Shown piece by piece: positions 1-7,187 of a stretch of DNA of 33,915 nt. The stretch covers positions 1 through 33,915 of the forward strand of contig NZ_JAGGMR010000002.1 in NCBI RefSeq assembly GCF_017875645.1, in the 5' to 3' direction. This DNA is from Nocardia goodfellowii. Its GTDB lineage: Bacteria; Actinomycetota; Actinomycetes; Mycobacteriales; Mycobacteriaceae. The notes beneath the pieces were generated by a model. It made no database searches. It saw nothing but the letters and a program-made list of their open reading frames with translations, and was not told the DNA's origin. The stretch's first letter is position 1; every line of letters begins with the position of its first letter. A program made the position numbers and the translations under genes.

Positions 1-565
1 CGAGGTGATGGCCTCGACCCCGCAGCACACCTACCAGGTACTGACCAAACGCCCCCGGCGCGCACGCCGGATGGCCGAGCAGGGCCTGACCTTCCCGCCG
101 AACGTCTGGTTCGGGGTGTCGGTAGAGGACCAGGCCACCGCGGATCTGCGCATCCCGGAGCTGAACCGGATCCCTGCGGCGGTGCGATTCCTGTCGTGCG
201 AGCCGCTGCTCGGGCCGGTCGATCTGCGCTGGCATCTCTTCCCGCACCCCTGCCCGGACGGTTGCGGCTGCCGCTGGCCCGACGACGGGGACGCCTACGA
301 ATGCGGTTGCGGCGGCGCGTGTAGCCGGTGGGCACCCACGCCCGCGCTGGACTGGGTCATCGTCGGCGGTGAGTCCGGGACGAACTCGCGGCCGATGCAC
401 CCGCACTGGGTGCAGGCCTTACGCGAGCAGTGCCTCGACGCTGGCGCGGCATTCTTCTTCAAGCAGTGGGGCGGGCGTACACCCAAACAGAACGGGCGAA
501 CCCTCGACGGGCGGACCTGGGATCAGATGCCGACTGTCGCTCCCGTCGTCAAGGACCAGCCGTGA
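1..565 (+). CDS. DUF5131 (phage Gp37/Gp68-like) three-Cys protein, C-terminal part
   Basis: This is the C-terminal 188 residues of a protein whose first 99 residues lie at 33617-33915. The last two bases of the window plus base 1 make one Phe codon, and the reading frame continues without a break. Visible family hallmarks are HTYQVLTKRP near the start, VWFGVSVEDQ, RFLSCEPLLG and DWVIVGGESG, then FFFKQWGG near the end. The joined protein is 287 residues, normal for the family. DUF5131 proteins carry a radical-SAM-like three-cysteine motif (here in the N-terminal part); their reaction is not established. An extra Cys-rich segment at about 230-330 (CPDGCGCRW, ECGCGGACS) may bind metal. The stop overlaps the start of the downstream cytosine methyltransferase, so the two are probably translated together. 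Confidence 0.93.
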   Translation, partial: EVMASTPQHTYQVLTKRPRRARRMAEQGLTFPPNVWFGVSVEDQATADLRIPELNRIPAAVRFLSCEPLLGPVDLRWHLFPHPCPDGCGCRWPDDGDAYECGCGGACSRWAPTPALDWVIVGGESGTNSRPMHPHWVQALREQCLDAGAAFFFKQWGGRTPKQNGRTLDGRTWDQMPTVAPVVKDQP

Positions 566-2172
566 GCGCCCCTGTACGCACTCGTACCGCGGTACACCGT
601 CCTGCGGTGCGGCGGCGGCGCTTCCGTCACGACGATCTGGTCGCGGTCGACCTGTTCTCTGGGTTCGGCGGGCTGACCCGGGGGATCGAGGGCGCTGGGT
701 TCACCACGATCCTGGCCGCGAACCACAACGAGTACAAAACCAGCGTCCACGAGCGCAACCATCCGGACGCCGAGCACTGGATCGCCGATCTCGTCGACCC
801 GGAATCCTCGGACTACCACTCCGCCAGGGACCTGCCCGCGGCTGATCTGCTCGCCGCGGGGGTCTCGTGCGTGAACCATTCGCAGGCCAACACCAAGAAG
901 GCATACAAGCAGCAGGTAAGCCTGTTCGATCTCGAGGACCCCGAATTCGATGCGCGCGTTACGCGTTCGGAACGGGACCGGGCCACCGCGAATTGCGTGC
1001 TGCACTACGCCGCGCGCCATCACCCGCGGCTGATCCTCGTCGAGTGCACAACGGAGCTGGTGTCGTGGGGTCCGGCGATCCCGGGCAAGGCCAAGATCGG
1101 GGACGGCTCCACCTACCGGTGGTGGCTGAAGCAGTTCGAGATCCTGGGCTACCGATACCAAGAACTGCGTTTGAACTCGCAGTTCTTCGGTGTCCCGCAG
1201 AGCAGAGACCGGCTCTACGTCGCGTTCTGGGACCGGCATCTGCCGACCCCGGACCTGGATCACCGGCCGCTGTCACGGTGTGACCGCTGCGACGACGACG
1301 TGGAGGCGGTCTGGTCGTGGAAGACCGGAGTGCCGCTGTCCGGGGCAGTGCGCTACGGAACCCAGTACAACTACCGGTGCCCGCGCTGCCGCCGCGAAGT
1401 CGTCCCGCCGATGACCCCGTCGCTGCACGCCCTGGACCTCACCAACCCCGGCACCCGGATCGGGGACCGCACCAGGCCGTTGAAGCCGACGACGATGGCC
1501 CGGATCGAACGCTGCCGCGCCCGCTTCGCCGAGTTCCCGGCGATCCTGCTGCCCGCCAAGGGGATCCACGGAACCGAGCGCCGCCTGGTGCAGCCGATGG
1601 CCACCCAGACCAGCCAGCAGGAGACCGCGCTGCTGGCCGCCGGCGCGGTGTTCGCCGCGCACCGCCACAACGGCGACGGCAAGCCCCTGATCCGGCCCAT
1701 GGACACCGTCACCTCCACCCACGAGCTGGCGCTGCTGTTCGCGGCGGTGAACAACTACCAGGGCGCCCCGCGCCCGGTGAGCTCACCGATGCCGACAGCG
1801 CTGGCCTCGGAAACCTTGAGCCTGCTGTCGGGAGTGGTGCCGTTCCGCAAGAACACTCTTCCGACCCTGGGCACCGAGCCGATGCCGACCGTGACCTCCG
1901 AGCAGATCCCCGGTCTGCTCACCGCGGAATGCACAGCGGCACTGGCGGACTTGCCGGTCGAGGACTGCTTCTTCCGGATGCTCGGCCCGAACGAGGTCGG
2001 GCGGGGATGCGGATTCGACACCACCTTCCCCGGGCACGAGGGCGCGTTCATCGTCTGGGGATCGGCGCGGGATCAGTGCGACGGGTTCGGCAACGCCGTC
2101 AGCCCGTCCGTGGGGACCTGGATCGGATCCCGGCTGCGCGCCGTGCTCCACACGCCAGAAGCGATCGCTTAA
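562..2172 (+). CDS. C5-cytosine DNA methyltransferase with variant catalytic motif and zinc ribbon
   Basis: A 536-residue member of the C5-cytosine methyltransferase family, which transfers a methyl group from SAM to cytosine in DNA. Motif I is DLFSGFGGLTRG (residues 30-41). The motif IV cysteine sits in VSCVNHS (Cys103) instead of the usual PCQ. Motif VI is LVECTTE, motif VIII is VPQSRDRLYVAF (211-222), and GNAVSPSVG lies near the C terminus. A CxxC (240/243) and CxxC (273/276) pair forms a likely zinc ribbon inserted before the target-recognition region. The GTG start at 562 overlaps the stop of the DUF5131 gene (GTGA), which decides the start over a longer reading from 430. The unusual motif IV could mean altered specificity or a base-modifying role; the family assignment is firm, the target sequence unknown. 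No restriction endonuclease gene is nearby. Confidence 0.93.
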   Translation: MSAPVRTRTAVHRPAVRRRRFRHDDLVAVDLFSGFGGLTRGIEGAGFTTILAANHNEYKTSVHERNHPDAEHWIADLVDPESSDYHSARDLPAADLLAAGVSCVNHSQANTKKAYKQQVSLFDLEDPEFDARVTRSERDRATANCVLHYAARHHPRLILVECTTELVSWGPAIPGKAKIGDGSTYRWWLKQFEILGYRYQELRLNSQFFGVPQSRDRLYVAFWDRHLPTPDLDHRPLSRCDRCDDDVEAVWSWKTGVPLSGAVRYGTQYNYRCPRCRREVVPPMTPSLHALDLTNPGTRIGDRTRPLKPTTMARIERCRARFAEFPAILLPAKGIHGTERRLVQPMATQTSQQETALLAAGAVFAAHRHNGDGKPLIRPMDTVTSTHELALLFAAVNNYQGAPRPVSSPMPTALASETLSLLSGVVPFRKNTLPTLGTEPMPTVTSEQIPGLLTAECTAALADLPVEDCFFRMLGPNEVGRGCGFDTTFPGHEGAFIVWGSARDQCDGFGNAVSPSVGTWIGSRLRAVLHTPEAIA

Positions 2173-2190
2173 CTCGGCCCCGGCGGATCC

Positions 2191-2311
2191 AGCCCCTGGA
2201 TTACCCCCTGGACCATCCCCTGGATTAGCGGAGGGGCTGGGTCCAGGGGGTAATCCGGTAGGTAATCCAGGGGCTGATCCAGTAGATAGCCCAGGGGGTA
2301 ATCCACCCTCC
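2191..2311. repeat. Two opposed arrays of 12-bp repeats (iteron-like)
   Basis: Three direct copies of a 12-bp unit with core CCCCTGGATT start at 2191, 2203 and 2215. After a 13-bp centre the complementary form (core AATCCAGGGG) recurs at exact 12-bp steps from 2240 to 2311, imperfectly but in phase. The array lies just after the methyltransferase stop and is not part of any supported gene. Exact spacing and opposite orientation suggest binding sites for a plasmid protein (replication initiator or partition protein). This is inference: the likely initiator gene is about 14 kb away around the circle. Confidence 0.75.
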
Positions 2312-2328
2312 AAACAGGTACCCGCCTG

Positions 2329-2451
2329 CGGGTTCTGCCTTGCCCCCGTCCTTTTCGTTCGCAGGCTCACGATTTTCAAGACCACCCCCGCTCTGCGTTC
2401 CTGGACCGGGGGTGGTCTTGAAAACCCAGGACGGGGGCAAGGTGGAACCCG
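2329..2451. repeat. Nested inverted repeat (double cruciform)
   Basis: An inner perfect 18-bp inverted repeat (TTTTCAAGACCACCCCCG at 2373-2390, its complement at 2407-2424) has a 16-nt loop. An outer pair at 2329-2352 and 2428-2451 matches at 22 of 24 positions, including a perfect 15-bp core (2338-2352 / 2428-2442). It could be a replication origin structure, a strong bidirectional terminator or a recombination site. Its position beside the 12-bp repeats favours an origin or segregation role, but this is not shown. Confidence 0.8.
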
Positions 2452-2516
2452 AACTGACAAAGTTCGTCGGAGTTGAAGGGGGTGCAGGGAGGTCGGCTGC
2501 GGCGCACCATCATTGG

Positions 2517-2825
2517 ATGGGGAAGTACGACGCGATCAACGCGCACAACACCGCCAGGGCTCGCGCCGCGGGCTGGCCGGAGCTGACCGGGACCGCCGAG
2601 CAACTGGGGTGGGCCAACACTGTGCGTCAAACCAAGCTCGACGAGTTCGACGCCGGCGCGACCGCGGAGCCCGAGCGCAGCGTGATCCGGGCGGTCCTGC
2701 TGCGGGAGACCCAAGCAGGGGTGTGGCTCGATCACCGCAACCATCCATGGGGCGCGGTCTGGTGGCGCAACCTCACCGATGAAGAACGCGAGACGGTGCT
2801 GCCTGCCACTCAGGACCAGGCATGA
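2517..2825 (+). CDS. Hypothetical protein with GTxxQxxWAxxxR motif
   Basis: A 102-residue protein without a recognised function. It contains ELTGTAEQLGWANTVRQTKL (about residues 21-40), a G-x-x-x-Q-x-x-WA-x-x-x-R pattern met in small proteins of plasmids and phages, and a Trp-rich C-terminal half (GVWLDHRNHPWGAVWW). The ATG at 2517 is chosen because the reading frame upstream runs into the nested inverted repeat; no strong ribosome site is visible, so the start is uncertain. Its stop overlaps the ATG of the next gene (ATGA), implying a two-gene unit. Confidence 0.72.
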   Translation: MGKYDAINAHNTARARAAGWPELTGTAEQLGWANTVRQTKLDEFDAGATAEPERSVIRAVLLRETQAGVWLDHRNHPWGAVWWRNLTDEERETVLPATQDQA

Positions 2826-3208
2826 GCGGGCTGGGCAGGGAGTACGCCGACATCGAGGCCCGGCTCAAGCGGATGCGTGGAGTCCCGAAGCAGAGTGAGC
2901 TGCTGCTGATCTGGGAACGCCTCGAACGTCTCGACACCCGCCTGCCCGCCGTCCCGCGCGCCAGCCGCCCGCAATTGGCCGAGGCCAGCGAACTCGCACA
3001 CCAAAGTCTGCGCGGCGCCTGGCATGAACTCGGCATCACCTACGAGGTCGCGCTGGCGTCCTACCGAAACTGGTTGGACGACCGGCTGCACCCGACCGTG
3101 CTGTCCACACCGGATCTACCAGCACCGCCGATTCCGGAGCGCCCCGAGCCTCCCGAGCAACTCGGGCTGCACCAGCATCCGCCGATCTGGGATGGGTTCG
3201 ACCGGTAG
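2822..3208 (+). CDS. Hypothetical helical protein
   Basis: A 128-residue protein whose ATG overlaps the stop of the preceding gene by four bases, so it is probably co-translated. The sequence is charged and mostly helical up to about residue 90, followed by a proline-rich tail (LPAPPIPERPEPPEQ). No known domain, signal peptide or membrane segment is recognised. It converges on the adenine methyltransferase gene; the 114-bp gap between their stops shows no strong terminator hairpin. Confidence 0.72.
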   Translation: MSGLGREYADIEARLKRMRGVPKQSELLLIWERLERLDTRLPAVPRASRPQLAEASELAHQSLRGAWHELGITYEVALASYRNWLDDRLHPTVLSTPDLPAPPIPERPEPPEQLGLHQHPPIWDGFDR

Positions 3209-3322
3209 GACACCCAACCGCCAACCCGCGAATCATCTACATACCTTTGCGCTCAGGGGCAGTGCGGGTGAGACGGTCTCGTTGGGTCAGTAGTCGCAGG
3301 CTGGATGTCGATTTTTCAGCGG

Positions 3323-4348
3323 TCAGCTCGCTCGGCTCCGTCGTGCGCGTTGGCGGCAGGTCGCGCCGCAGTATCGCCGGGGCCGGCCGGTTCGGGGTTG
3401 GGTGATGACCTTCGCGCACGAGGGTTCGGCGCATCGAGTTTCGTGACATCCAGTTCGCTCTGATGCCCGGATGTCACGAAACTCTGGGCTGTCGGTGAGT
3501 GGAAGTTGCTGGCGCAGAGGCCGGTTGGACCACAGGACTTCGGTGCGGTCGTGGTCCCCGTTGCCTTGGGTGGTGTAGGCGTGCAGTTCGTAGCGGTACC
3601 AGTCCGGGTACAGCTCGCGGTCGTAGAGCTCGCACGGATAGCCCGACACCACAACCGTCGCCGAGCATGCCCGCGCGTGTTCGGCGAGTTCGATGTGCGC
3701 GGCCGCCGTGGTCGCTTCGACCCGGTAGTTGCGGGTACGTGTGGAGCCCAAGTAGGGCGGGTCGAGGTAGATCAGCGTCCGGTCGGCGCGGGGGCCGGTG
3801 CCGTAGTCGCGCAGCAGATCCACTGCGGGACGGCATTCCAGGCCGACCTGGCGCAGCCGGTGCGCGGCAGGGGCGATCCGGTCCAGAGAGGTGCCCAGGC
3901 GTGCGGGCCCGCGGAACCGGCCCTCGGCGTTGCGTGCATGCCGCCACCCAGTCACACGCAGCGATCCGCTGCGCCCCTGGGTGAGTTTCACCCACACCCG
4001 GCGGGCCCGCTCCAACTCGTCCAGCCCGTCGCCGAGAACCGCGGCGCGATGCTCGCCGCGTGCGTACGGGGTCAACGCGCACACACGTTCGAGATCCGCC
4101 GGTCGGTCCCGCAGCACCCGCCAAAACGTCATCAGGTCACCGTCGAGATCGTTGACCGTCTCCATCCGCGCCGGCGGTTTGGCCAGCAGCACCGACAGCG
4201 AGCCCGCGCACGGCTCGAGATAGTGCGCGTGCGGCGGCAGCATCGCCACGATCTGCCCCGCCAGCCGGGCCTTGCTGCCGTAGAACGGCACCGGGGAGCG
4301 CAGCGTTTCGGTTTCGTGCGTGATTTCCTGGGCGTTCTTTCGGGTCAT
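3323..4348 (-). CDS. D12-class adenine-N6 DNA methyltransferase with zinc-finger tail
   Basis: A 341-residue Dam/D12-class methyltransferase that would methylate adenine in DNA. The SAM-binding region starts with PFYGSKARLAG (residues 21-31), followed by EPCAGSLSVLL (45-55). The catalytic DPPY sits in IYLDPPYLGS (193-202). A C-terminal extension has cysteines at 306, 311, 327 and 331 with GRPRRYC, a CGNR-like zinc motif, joined after the catalytic domain. A perfect 14-bp inverted repeat lies at that junction. The ATG at 4348 overlaps the stop of the XRE gene upstream, so it is the last gene of a resolvase-XRE-methyltransferase unit. No cognate endonuclease is seen, so it is a solitary methylase that may protect plasmid DNA. 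Confidence 0.92.
   Translation of the reverse strand: MTRKNAQEITHETETLRSPVPFYGSKARLAGQIVAMLPPHAHYLEPCAGSLSVLLAKPPARMETVNDLDGDLMTFWRVLRDRPADLERVCALTPYARGEHRAAVLGDGLDELERARRVWVKLTQGRSGSLRVTGWRHARNAEGRFRGPARLGTSLDRIAPAAHRLRQVGLECRPAVDLLRDYGTGPRADRTLIYLDPPYLGSTRTRNYRVEATTAAAHIELAEHARACSATVVVSGYPCELYDRELYPDWYRYELHAYTTQGNGDHDRTEVLWSNRPLRQQLPLTDSPEFRDIRASERTGCHETRCAEPSCAKVITQPRTGRPRRYCGATCRQRARRSRAS
3438..3482. repeat. Perfect 14-bp inverted repeat inside the adenine methyltransferase gene
   Basis: Arms GTTTCGTGACATCC (3438-3451) and its exact complement (3469-3482) flank a 17-nt loop. The element lies where the catalytic domain ends and the zinc-finger tail begins. It may be a relic of a terminator read through into the tail, or a protein-binding site. 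Confidence 0.85.
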
Positions 4349-4704
4349 CTCTGCTCGCAGGCGTGTCGATAGCGCAGGTATTCGGCGTAAGTCAGCACCG
4401 TGCGGTAGTCGGCCGGGTGCAAGTCGACCCCGAGCAGCGCGCTGGTTTCGACGGGAAGGTCGAGAATCTCATCGGCGGAGACTCCGTAGAAGCGGGCCAG
4501 GCGGGCGAGCTCGCTGCTGTAGAGCTTTCGGTTTCCGCGTTCGAGTTCGGATACCGCGCTACGTGGGATCGTCAACGCCGCGGCAATGTCGTCCTGCGAC
4601 TTGCGCGCTTGGTGGCGTAGCGCGCGCAGGCGAGCACCGAATCTCTGCCACTCGCCGTCCGGCTCGGTCGCACGGCGGGTGAGGTCTTGGGCGCTTTTGG
4701 TCAT
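4345..4704 (-). CDS. XRE-family helix-turn-helix regulator
   Basis: A 119-residue DNA-binding protein. The HTH covers about residues 22-78: RLRALRHQARKSQDDIAAAL, then IPRSAVSELERGNRKL and LARLARFYGVSADEIL, the standard XRE pattern. The remaining C terminus is short and of unknown role. The ATG at 4704 lies nine bases after the resolvase stop, and a GGAG ribosome site overlaps that stop. The gene's own stop overlaps the methyltransferase start. It may act as the controller of the operon, as C proteins do in modification systems, but that is inference. Confidence 0.9.
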   Translation of the reverse strand: MTKSAQDLTRRATEPDGEWQRFGARLRALRHQARKSQDDIAAALTIPRSAVSELERGNRKLYSSELARLARFYGVSADEILDLPVETSALLGVDLHPADYRTVLTYAEYLRYRHACEQR

Positions 4705-4713
4705 CGTCGGCTC

Positions 4714-5343
4714 CTACGCGGCGTCCGGGCCGGGTGCGTTGCTGGCCTCGGGGACCGGACCGACATCGTCGGGCACCTCCCCGAGATGTTCGGTGGCTTT
4801 CACCTCGGCGTGGACCACGGCGAGGCTGACCCCGACGCCGCGGGAGATTTCCCGCAGCGACTGCCCCTCGGCGCGGCGGGCAAGGATGGCTCGGCGCTTG
4901 TCGGCGTCGACGACCCGGGGCCGGCCGCCGGTTCGGCCCTGGCGCCGGGCGGACTCGAGGCCGTCGCGGGTCTTGCGGGCGATGTCGCGGCGTCGGTCTT
5001 CGGCCAGCGCGAGGGCCAGATCGAGGATCAGGCTGCGTTCGGTGTGTTCTCCGGCGGCGATGCCTTTGAGGACTTTCACCGAGATGCCCTGCTGGAACAG
5101 ATCGTTGAGCACGATCAGTCCTTCGAGCAGGTTGCGGCCGAGTCGGTCGGCTTCCTGCACGGTGAGCATGTCGCCGCTTCGCATGTACTCCAGTGCGGCT
5201 TGCAGGCCGGGGCGATCGGCGACGCGCAGCTTGCCGCTGACCTTCTCCTCGAACACCTTCACGCAGATGCCGTCGAGGTCGTCGTGCTGACGCTGGGTCT
5301 CCTGCTTGCTCGTGCTCACTCGCACCAATCCGACAAGTGCCAT
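4714..5343 (-). CDS. Small serine recombinase (resolvase/invertase family)
   Basis: A 209-residue serine recombinase that cuts and rejoins DNA through a covalent serine link. The N terminus has the catalytic Ser10 in GLVRVSTSKQ, with the conserved QEADRLGRN (63-71). The dimerisation helix ends in AEDRRRDIARKTRDGLESAR, followed by TGGRPR and a C-terminal HTH (LREISRGVGVSLAVVHAEV). Length and order match Tn3-type resolvases and Hin-type invertases. A strong GGGAGGG ribosome site lies six bases before ATG 5343. With no transposase nearby, resolving plasmid multimers is the most likely job. The upstream DNA is rich in inverted TTCG/CGAA half-sites, fitting a res site. Confidence 0.93.
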   Translation of the reverse strand: MALVGLVRVSTSKQETQRQHDDLDGICVKVFEEKVSGKLRVADRPGLQAALEYMRSGDMLTVQEADRLGRNLLEGLIVLNDLFQQGISVKVLKGIAAGEHTERSLILDLALALAEDRRRDIARKTRDGLESARRQGRTGGRPRVVDADKRRAILARRAEGQSLREISRGVGVSLAVVHAEVKATEHLGEVPDDVGPVPEASNAPGPDAA

Positions 5344-5351
5344 ACAGAACC

Positions 5352-5510
5352 CTCCCGATCGTTCGTAAAACGTGTTCGTAAACTGAACTTGAGCTTACCT
5401 CAAAACGAACGGGTTTCCGAACGATTTGCGATCGGGAAGCGCCTGTTCGCGTCTCGATGCTCGAAGGCGTGTTCGGCGTTCGGCAGACGATCGATTCTCG
5501 AACAGCTTGC
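5352..5510. promoter_or_regulatory. Putative res site and resolvase promoter region
   Basis: Upstream of the resolvase lies a cluster of short direct and inverted half-sites: CGTTCGTAAAA at 5360, GTTCGTAAAC from 5374, AAAACGAACG at 5402, TTTCCGAACGA at 5414, and TGTTCG/CGAACA pairs spanning 5444-5504 (one 35-bp pair at 5470-5504). Serine resolvases bind about 30-bp imperfect palindromes in such positions. The subsite boundaries cannot be fixed by eye. Confidence 0.5.
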
Positions 5511-6020
5511 CTATGGGTTGGCGGGGCAACTTCGGTGTCTCGTTTGCGGACTCTGGCTAAGTCCAACGAGGTGGTACGACTTGCCTAGGGATGCTGCGCA
5601 ACCTGCATTTGCGATGTCCATCAGAATCATGCAATGGCCGGGAGGGTGAGCGCCGCTGCTGGCGCACAGACAAGTATGAGGATCGTCGCGCTACGCGCGC
5701 GACTGAGCAAAGACTCCAGGGCGGCGCTGAGCCGCCGTGCGGGACGCGTCCGGCTGTTGCCCGCAGTCACACTCGCACTTCTCGCCGGACATCGCACCGA
5801 TTCTGCTCGACGCCGCCGACCGGCAGGCTCAAGTATTGGAAATCCATCGATTCTCGACACTCACGCGGCAGATGGCGGCGGCGTCGCGACGGTCGGTGGC
5901 CGATCTTGTGGCTCGACATTGACCGCTTCCGACTGATGTCTGGCCCCAATCGACTCGGTAGAGCAGGCCGATAGGTCACGGTCCGACGGCGTCGAGCCCA
6001 GCCTCAGTGAAGTACAGAGT

Positions 6021-6055
6021 CACGGCAAACATGAGTCGTACTCACGTTTGCCGTG
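6021..6055. repeat. 35-bp near-perfect palindrome
   Basis: Arms CACGGCAAACATGAGT (6021-6036) and its complement (6040-6055) differ at one position and flank a 3-nt centre. The inner 13 bases TGAGTCGTACTCA form a perfect palindrome around one base. No T-run follows, so a protein-binding site is as likely as a terminator. Confidence 0.75.
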
Positions 6056-6281
6056 CATCGAAACGGTTGCGCGCGCTCATCGAGTCCGCAGTTCCTGTTT
6101 CTCCGCGCCGAACGTCGCGTGAACCTCGGAACGCCGCAGTTCGGCCGTCGTCGTCAGTGCGAATCAGGCAAATATGCTGCTGACCTGTGGCTGCTGGCAG
6201 AAATCGTCGTTGATCTTAAGAGGGCGGCACTCGACTTCCGCCTGGAGGCTCGCATGACGCGACTCGGAGTTGTGTCGAATG

Positions 6282-6298
6282 TGTTCGCTCAGCGAACA
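6282..6298. repeat. 17-bp palindrome TGTTCGC-TCA-GCGAACA
   Basis: Perfect 7-bp arms around a 3-nt centre. The TTCG/CGAA core resembles the half-sites upstream of the resolvase, so it could be an isolated binding site of the same protein or an operator for the small gene at 6457. Confidence 0.6.
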
Positions 6299-6456
6299 GG
6301 TCCGTCGGGCAACTGCACTAAACTCCGTACTCGTCCGATTCGATCGCTTCGCGCTTTCGAATCCTGGTGCAGCTCCTCGGCTTTCTCGGTGCCCGCGGGA
6401 TCGGGAACAAGCCCGTGAACCCACCCTTGTGGGTGGTGAGCTATCCAGGAGGGCGC

Positions 6457-6594
6457 GTGGATGACCACGGGTCGGATGACGTCTCGATGATCGTGAAGTT
6501 CTACCGGTGGTGGAACGACGGTTGGAGGGAGGTGGCCGTCGACGGTAGTGCGATCGGACTGTTCGCGCTGGAGCTCAGCAAGTTTCTCTTCTGA
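6457..6594 (+). CDS. Small hypothetical protein (45 aa)
   Basis: A 45-residue reading frame starting with GTG just downstream of an AGGAGGG ribosome site (about four bases spacing). This is the clearest translation signal in the whole 5.5-7.2 kb stretch and decides the start. The product has an acidic N terminus, a Trp-rich middle (KFYRWWNDGWREV) and a hydrophobic helix at the C terminus (AIGLFALELSKFLF). No family is recognised. A strong hairpin follows seven bases after the stop, consistent with a single-gene transcript. Confidence 0.55.
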   Translation: MDDHGSDDVSMIVKFYRWWNDGWREVAVDGSAIGLFALELSKFLF

Positions 6595-6600
6595 GAAGCT

Positions 6601-6638
6601 GACGCCAGCCGGGCAGTGATGATCGTCCGGCTGGCGTC
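6601..6638 (+). terminator. Hairpin terminator after the 45-aa gene
   Basis: Perfect 12-bp arms GACGCCAGCCGG (6601-6612) and its complement (6627-6638) with a 14-nt loop, directly after the stop at 6594. There is no T-run, which is common for actinobacterial terminators. Confidence 0.7.
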
Positions 6639-6689
6639 GGCAGCGACGCGTGCGGCATGGGCCTTGATTTCCTAGCCGCACACTATGCC

Positions 6690-6730
6690 CAGAAACCCGG
6701 ATGGGACTCGCGATCCCGCCGGGTTCTCTG
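6690..6730. terminator. Possible second terminator hairpin
   Basis: CAGAAACCCGG (6690-6700) can pair imperfectly with CCGGGTTCTCTG (6719-6730); the core AACCCGG/CCGGGTT is perfect. It is a weaker hairpin than the one at 6601 and may serve transcription from either side. Confidence 0.4.
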
Positions 6731-6840
6731 GTTTCTGATGCGAGTGCCGCGACTAGTCGCGCAAGTCGACTTTGTCGCTGGTGTCGCGAGTCAAAGGTAT
6801 CTCGTTCGTATACCGGACACCACCTAAGACACTTCGTATC

Positions 6841-6856
6841 TGTGACTCACGTCACT
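6841..6856. promoter_or_regulatory. Crp/Fnr-like site
   Basis: TGTGACTCACGTCACT fits the Crp-family pattern TGTGA-N6-TCACA except for the last base. Mycobacterial-type Crp proteins use this consensus. Any gene it controls is unclear; the nearest downstream start is 7188. Confidence 0.35.
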
Positions 6857-7187
6857 TGGCATGTGTGCCCTGAATCACACCTGCCAGGTCCTCCGGTGCA
6901 GCTATGGGAGTGATGCGCCCAGTTCGTGGGGGTTATTCCGGGCCATAACGCTCAGTTTGTTATACATCCCAGCTATCAAGGGGTTGCTTTTGAGCCGTTT
7001 GTGAAATTCAAAAACTCCTCGACCCATTCGCCGGCGGAGGGACGTAGGGTTCGTCGCGGTTGTCGCCTACCGCGCGCGTGCGCCGATCTGGACATGCCAG
7101 GTCGATCCATACCGATAGCCGGAATCTTCTGTCGCGCAACAAGATCGAACGCAACTCTGTCGGTGGCCACCGTCATACTTCGTGGCT

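Larger units (their letters stand above)
5511..6456. other. Stretch without a supported gene
   Basis: Short open frames exist here, but none combines a ribosome site, codon bias typical of the neighbours and a recognisable protein. The base composition is less GC-rich than in the flanking genes. Two palindromes (6021-6055 and 6282-6298) are listed separately. It may be a decayed or acquired segment. Confidence 0.6.
6639..7187. other. Stretch without a supported gene
   Basis: No reading frame here has a convincing start or product. It holds the possible terminator at 6690-6730, a Crp-like palindrome at 6841-6856 and an imperfect hairpin (TGGCATGTGTG at 6857-6867 against 6876-6886). It probably includes the promoter of the gene starting at 7188. 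Confidence 0.5.

Noticed and set aside
430..561. Upstream extension of the cytosine methyltransferase
   Set aside because: It would overlap the DUF5131 gene by 136 bases; the GTG at 562 has the expected stop-start overlap and the extension has no homologous look.
5634..5936. Open frames in the 5.5-6.4 kb stretch
   Set aside because: No ribosome site, no recognisable fold, and codon use unlike the genes around; overlapping frames of similar length exist on both strands.
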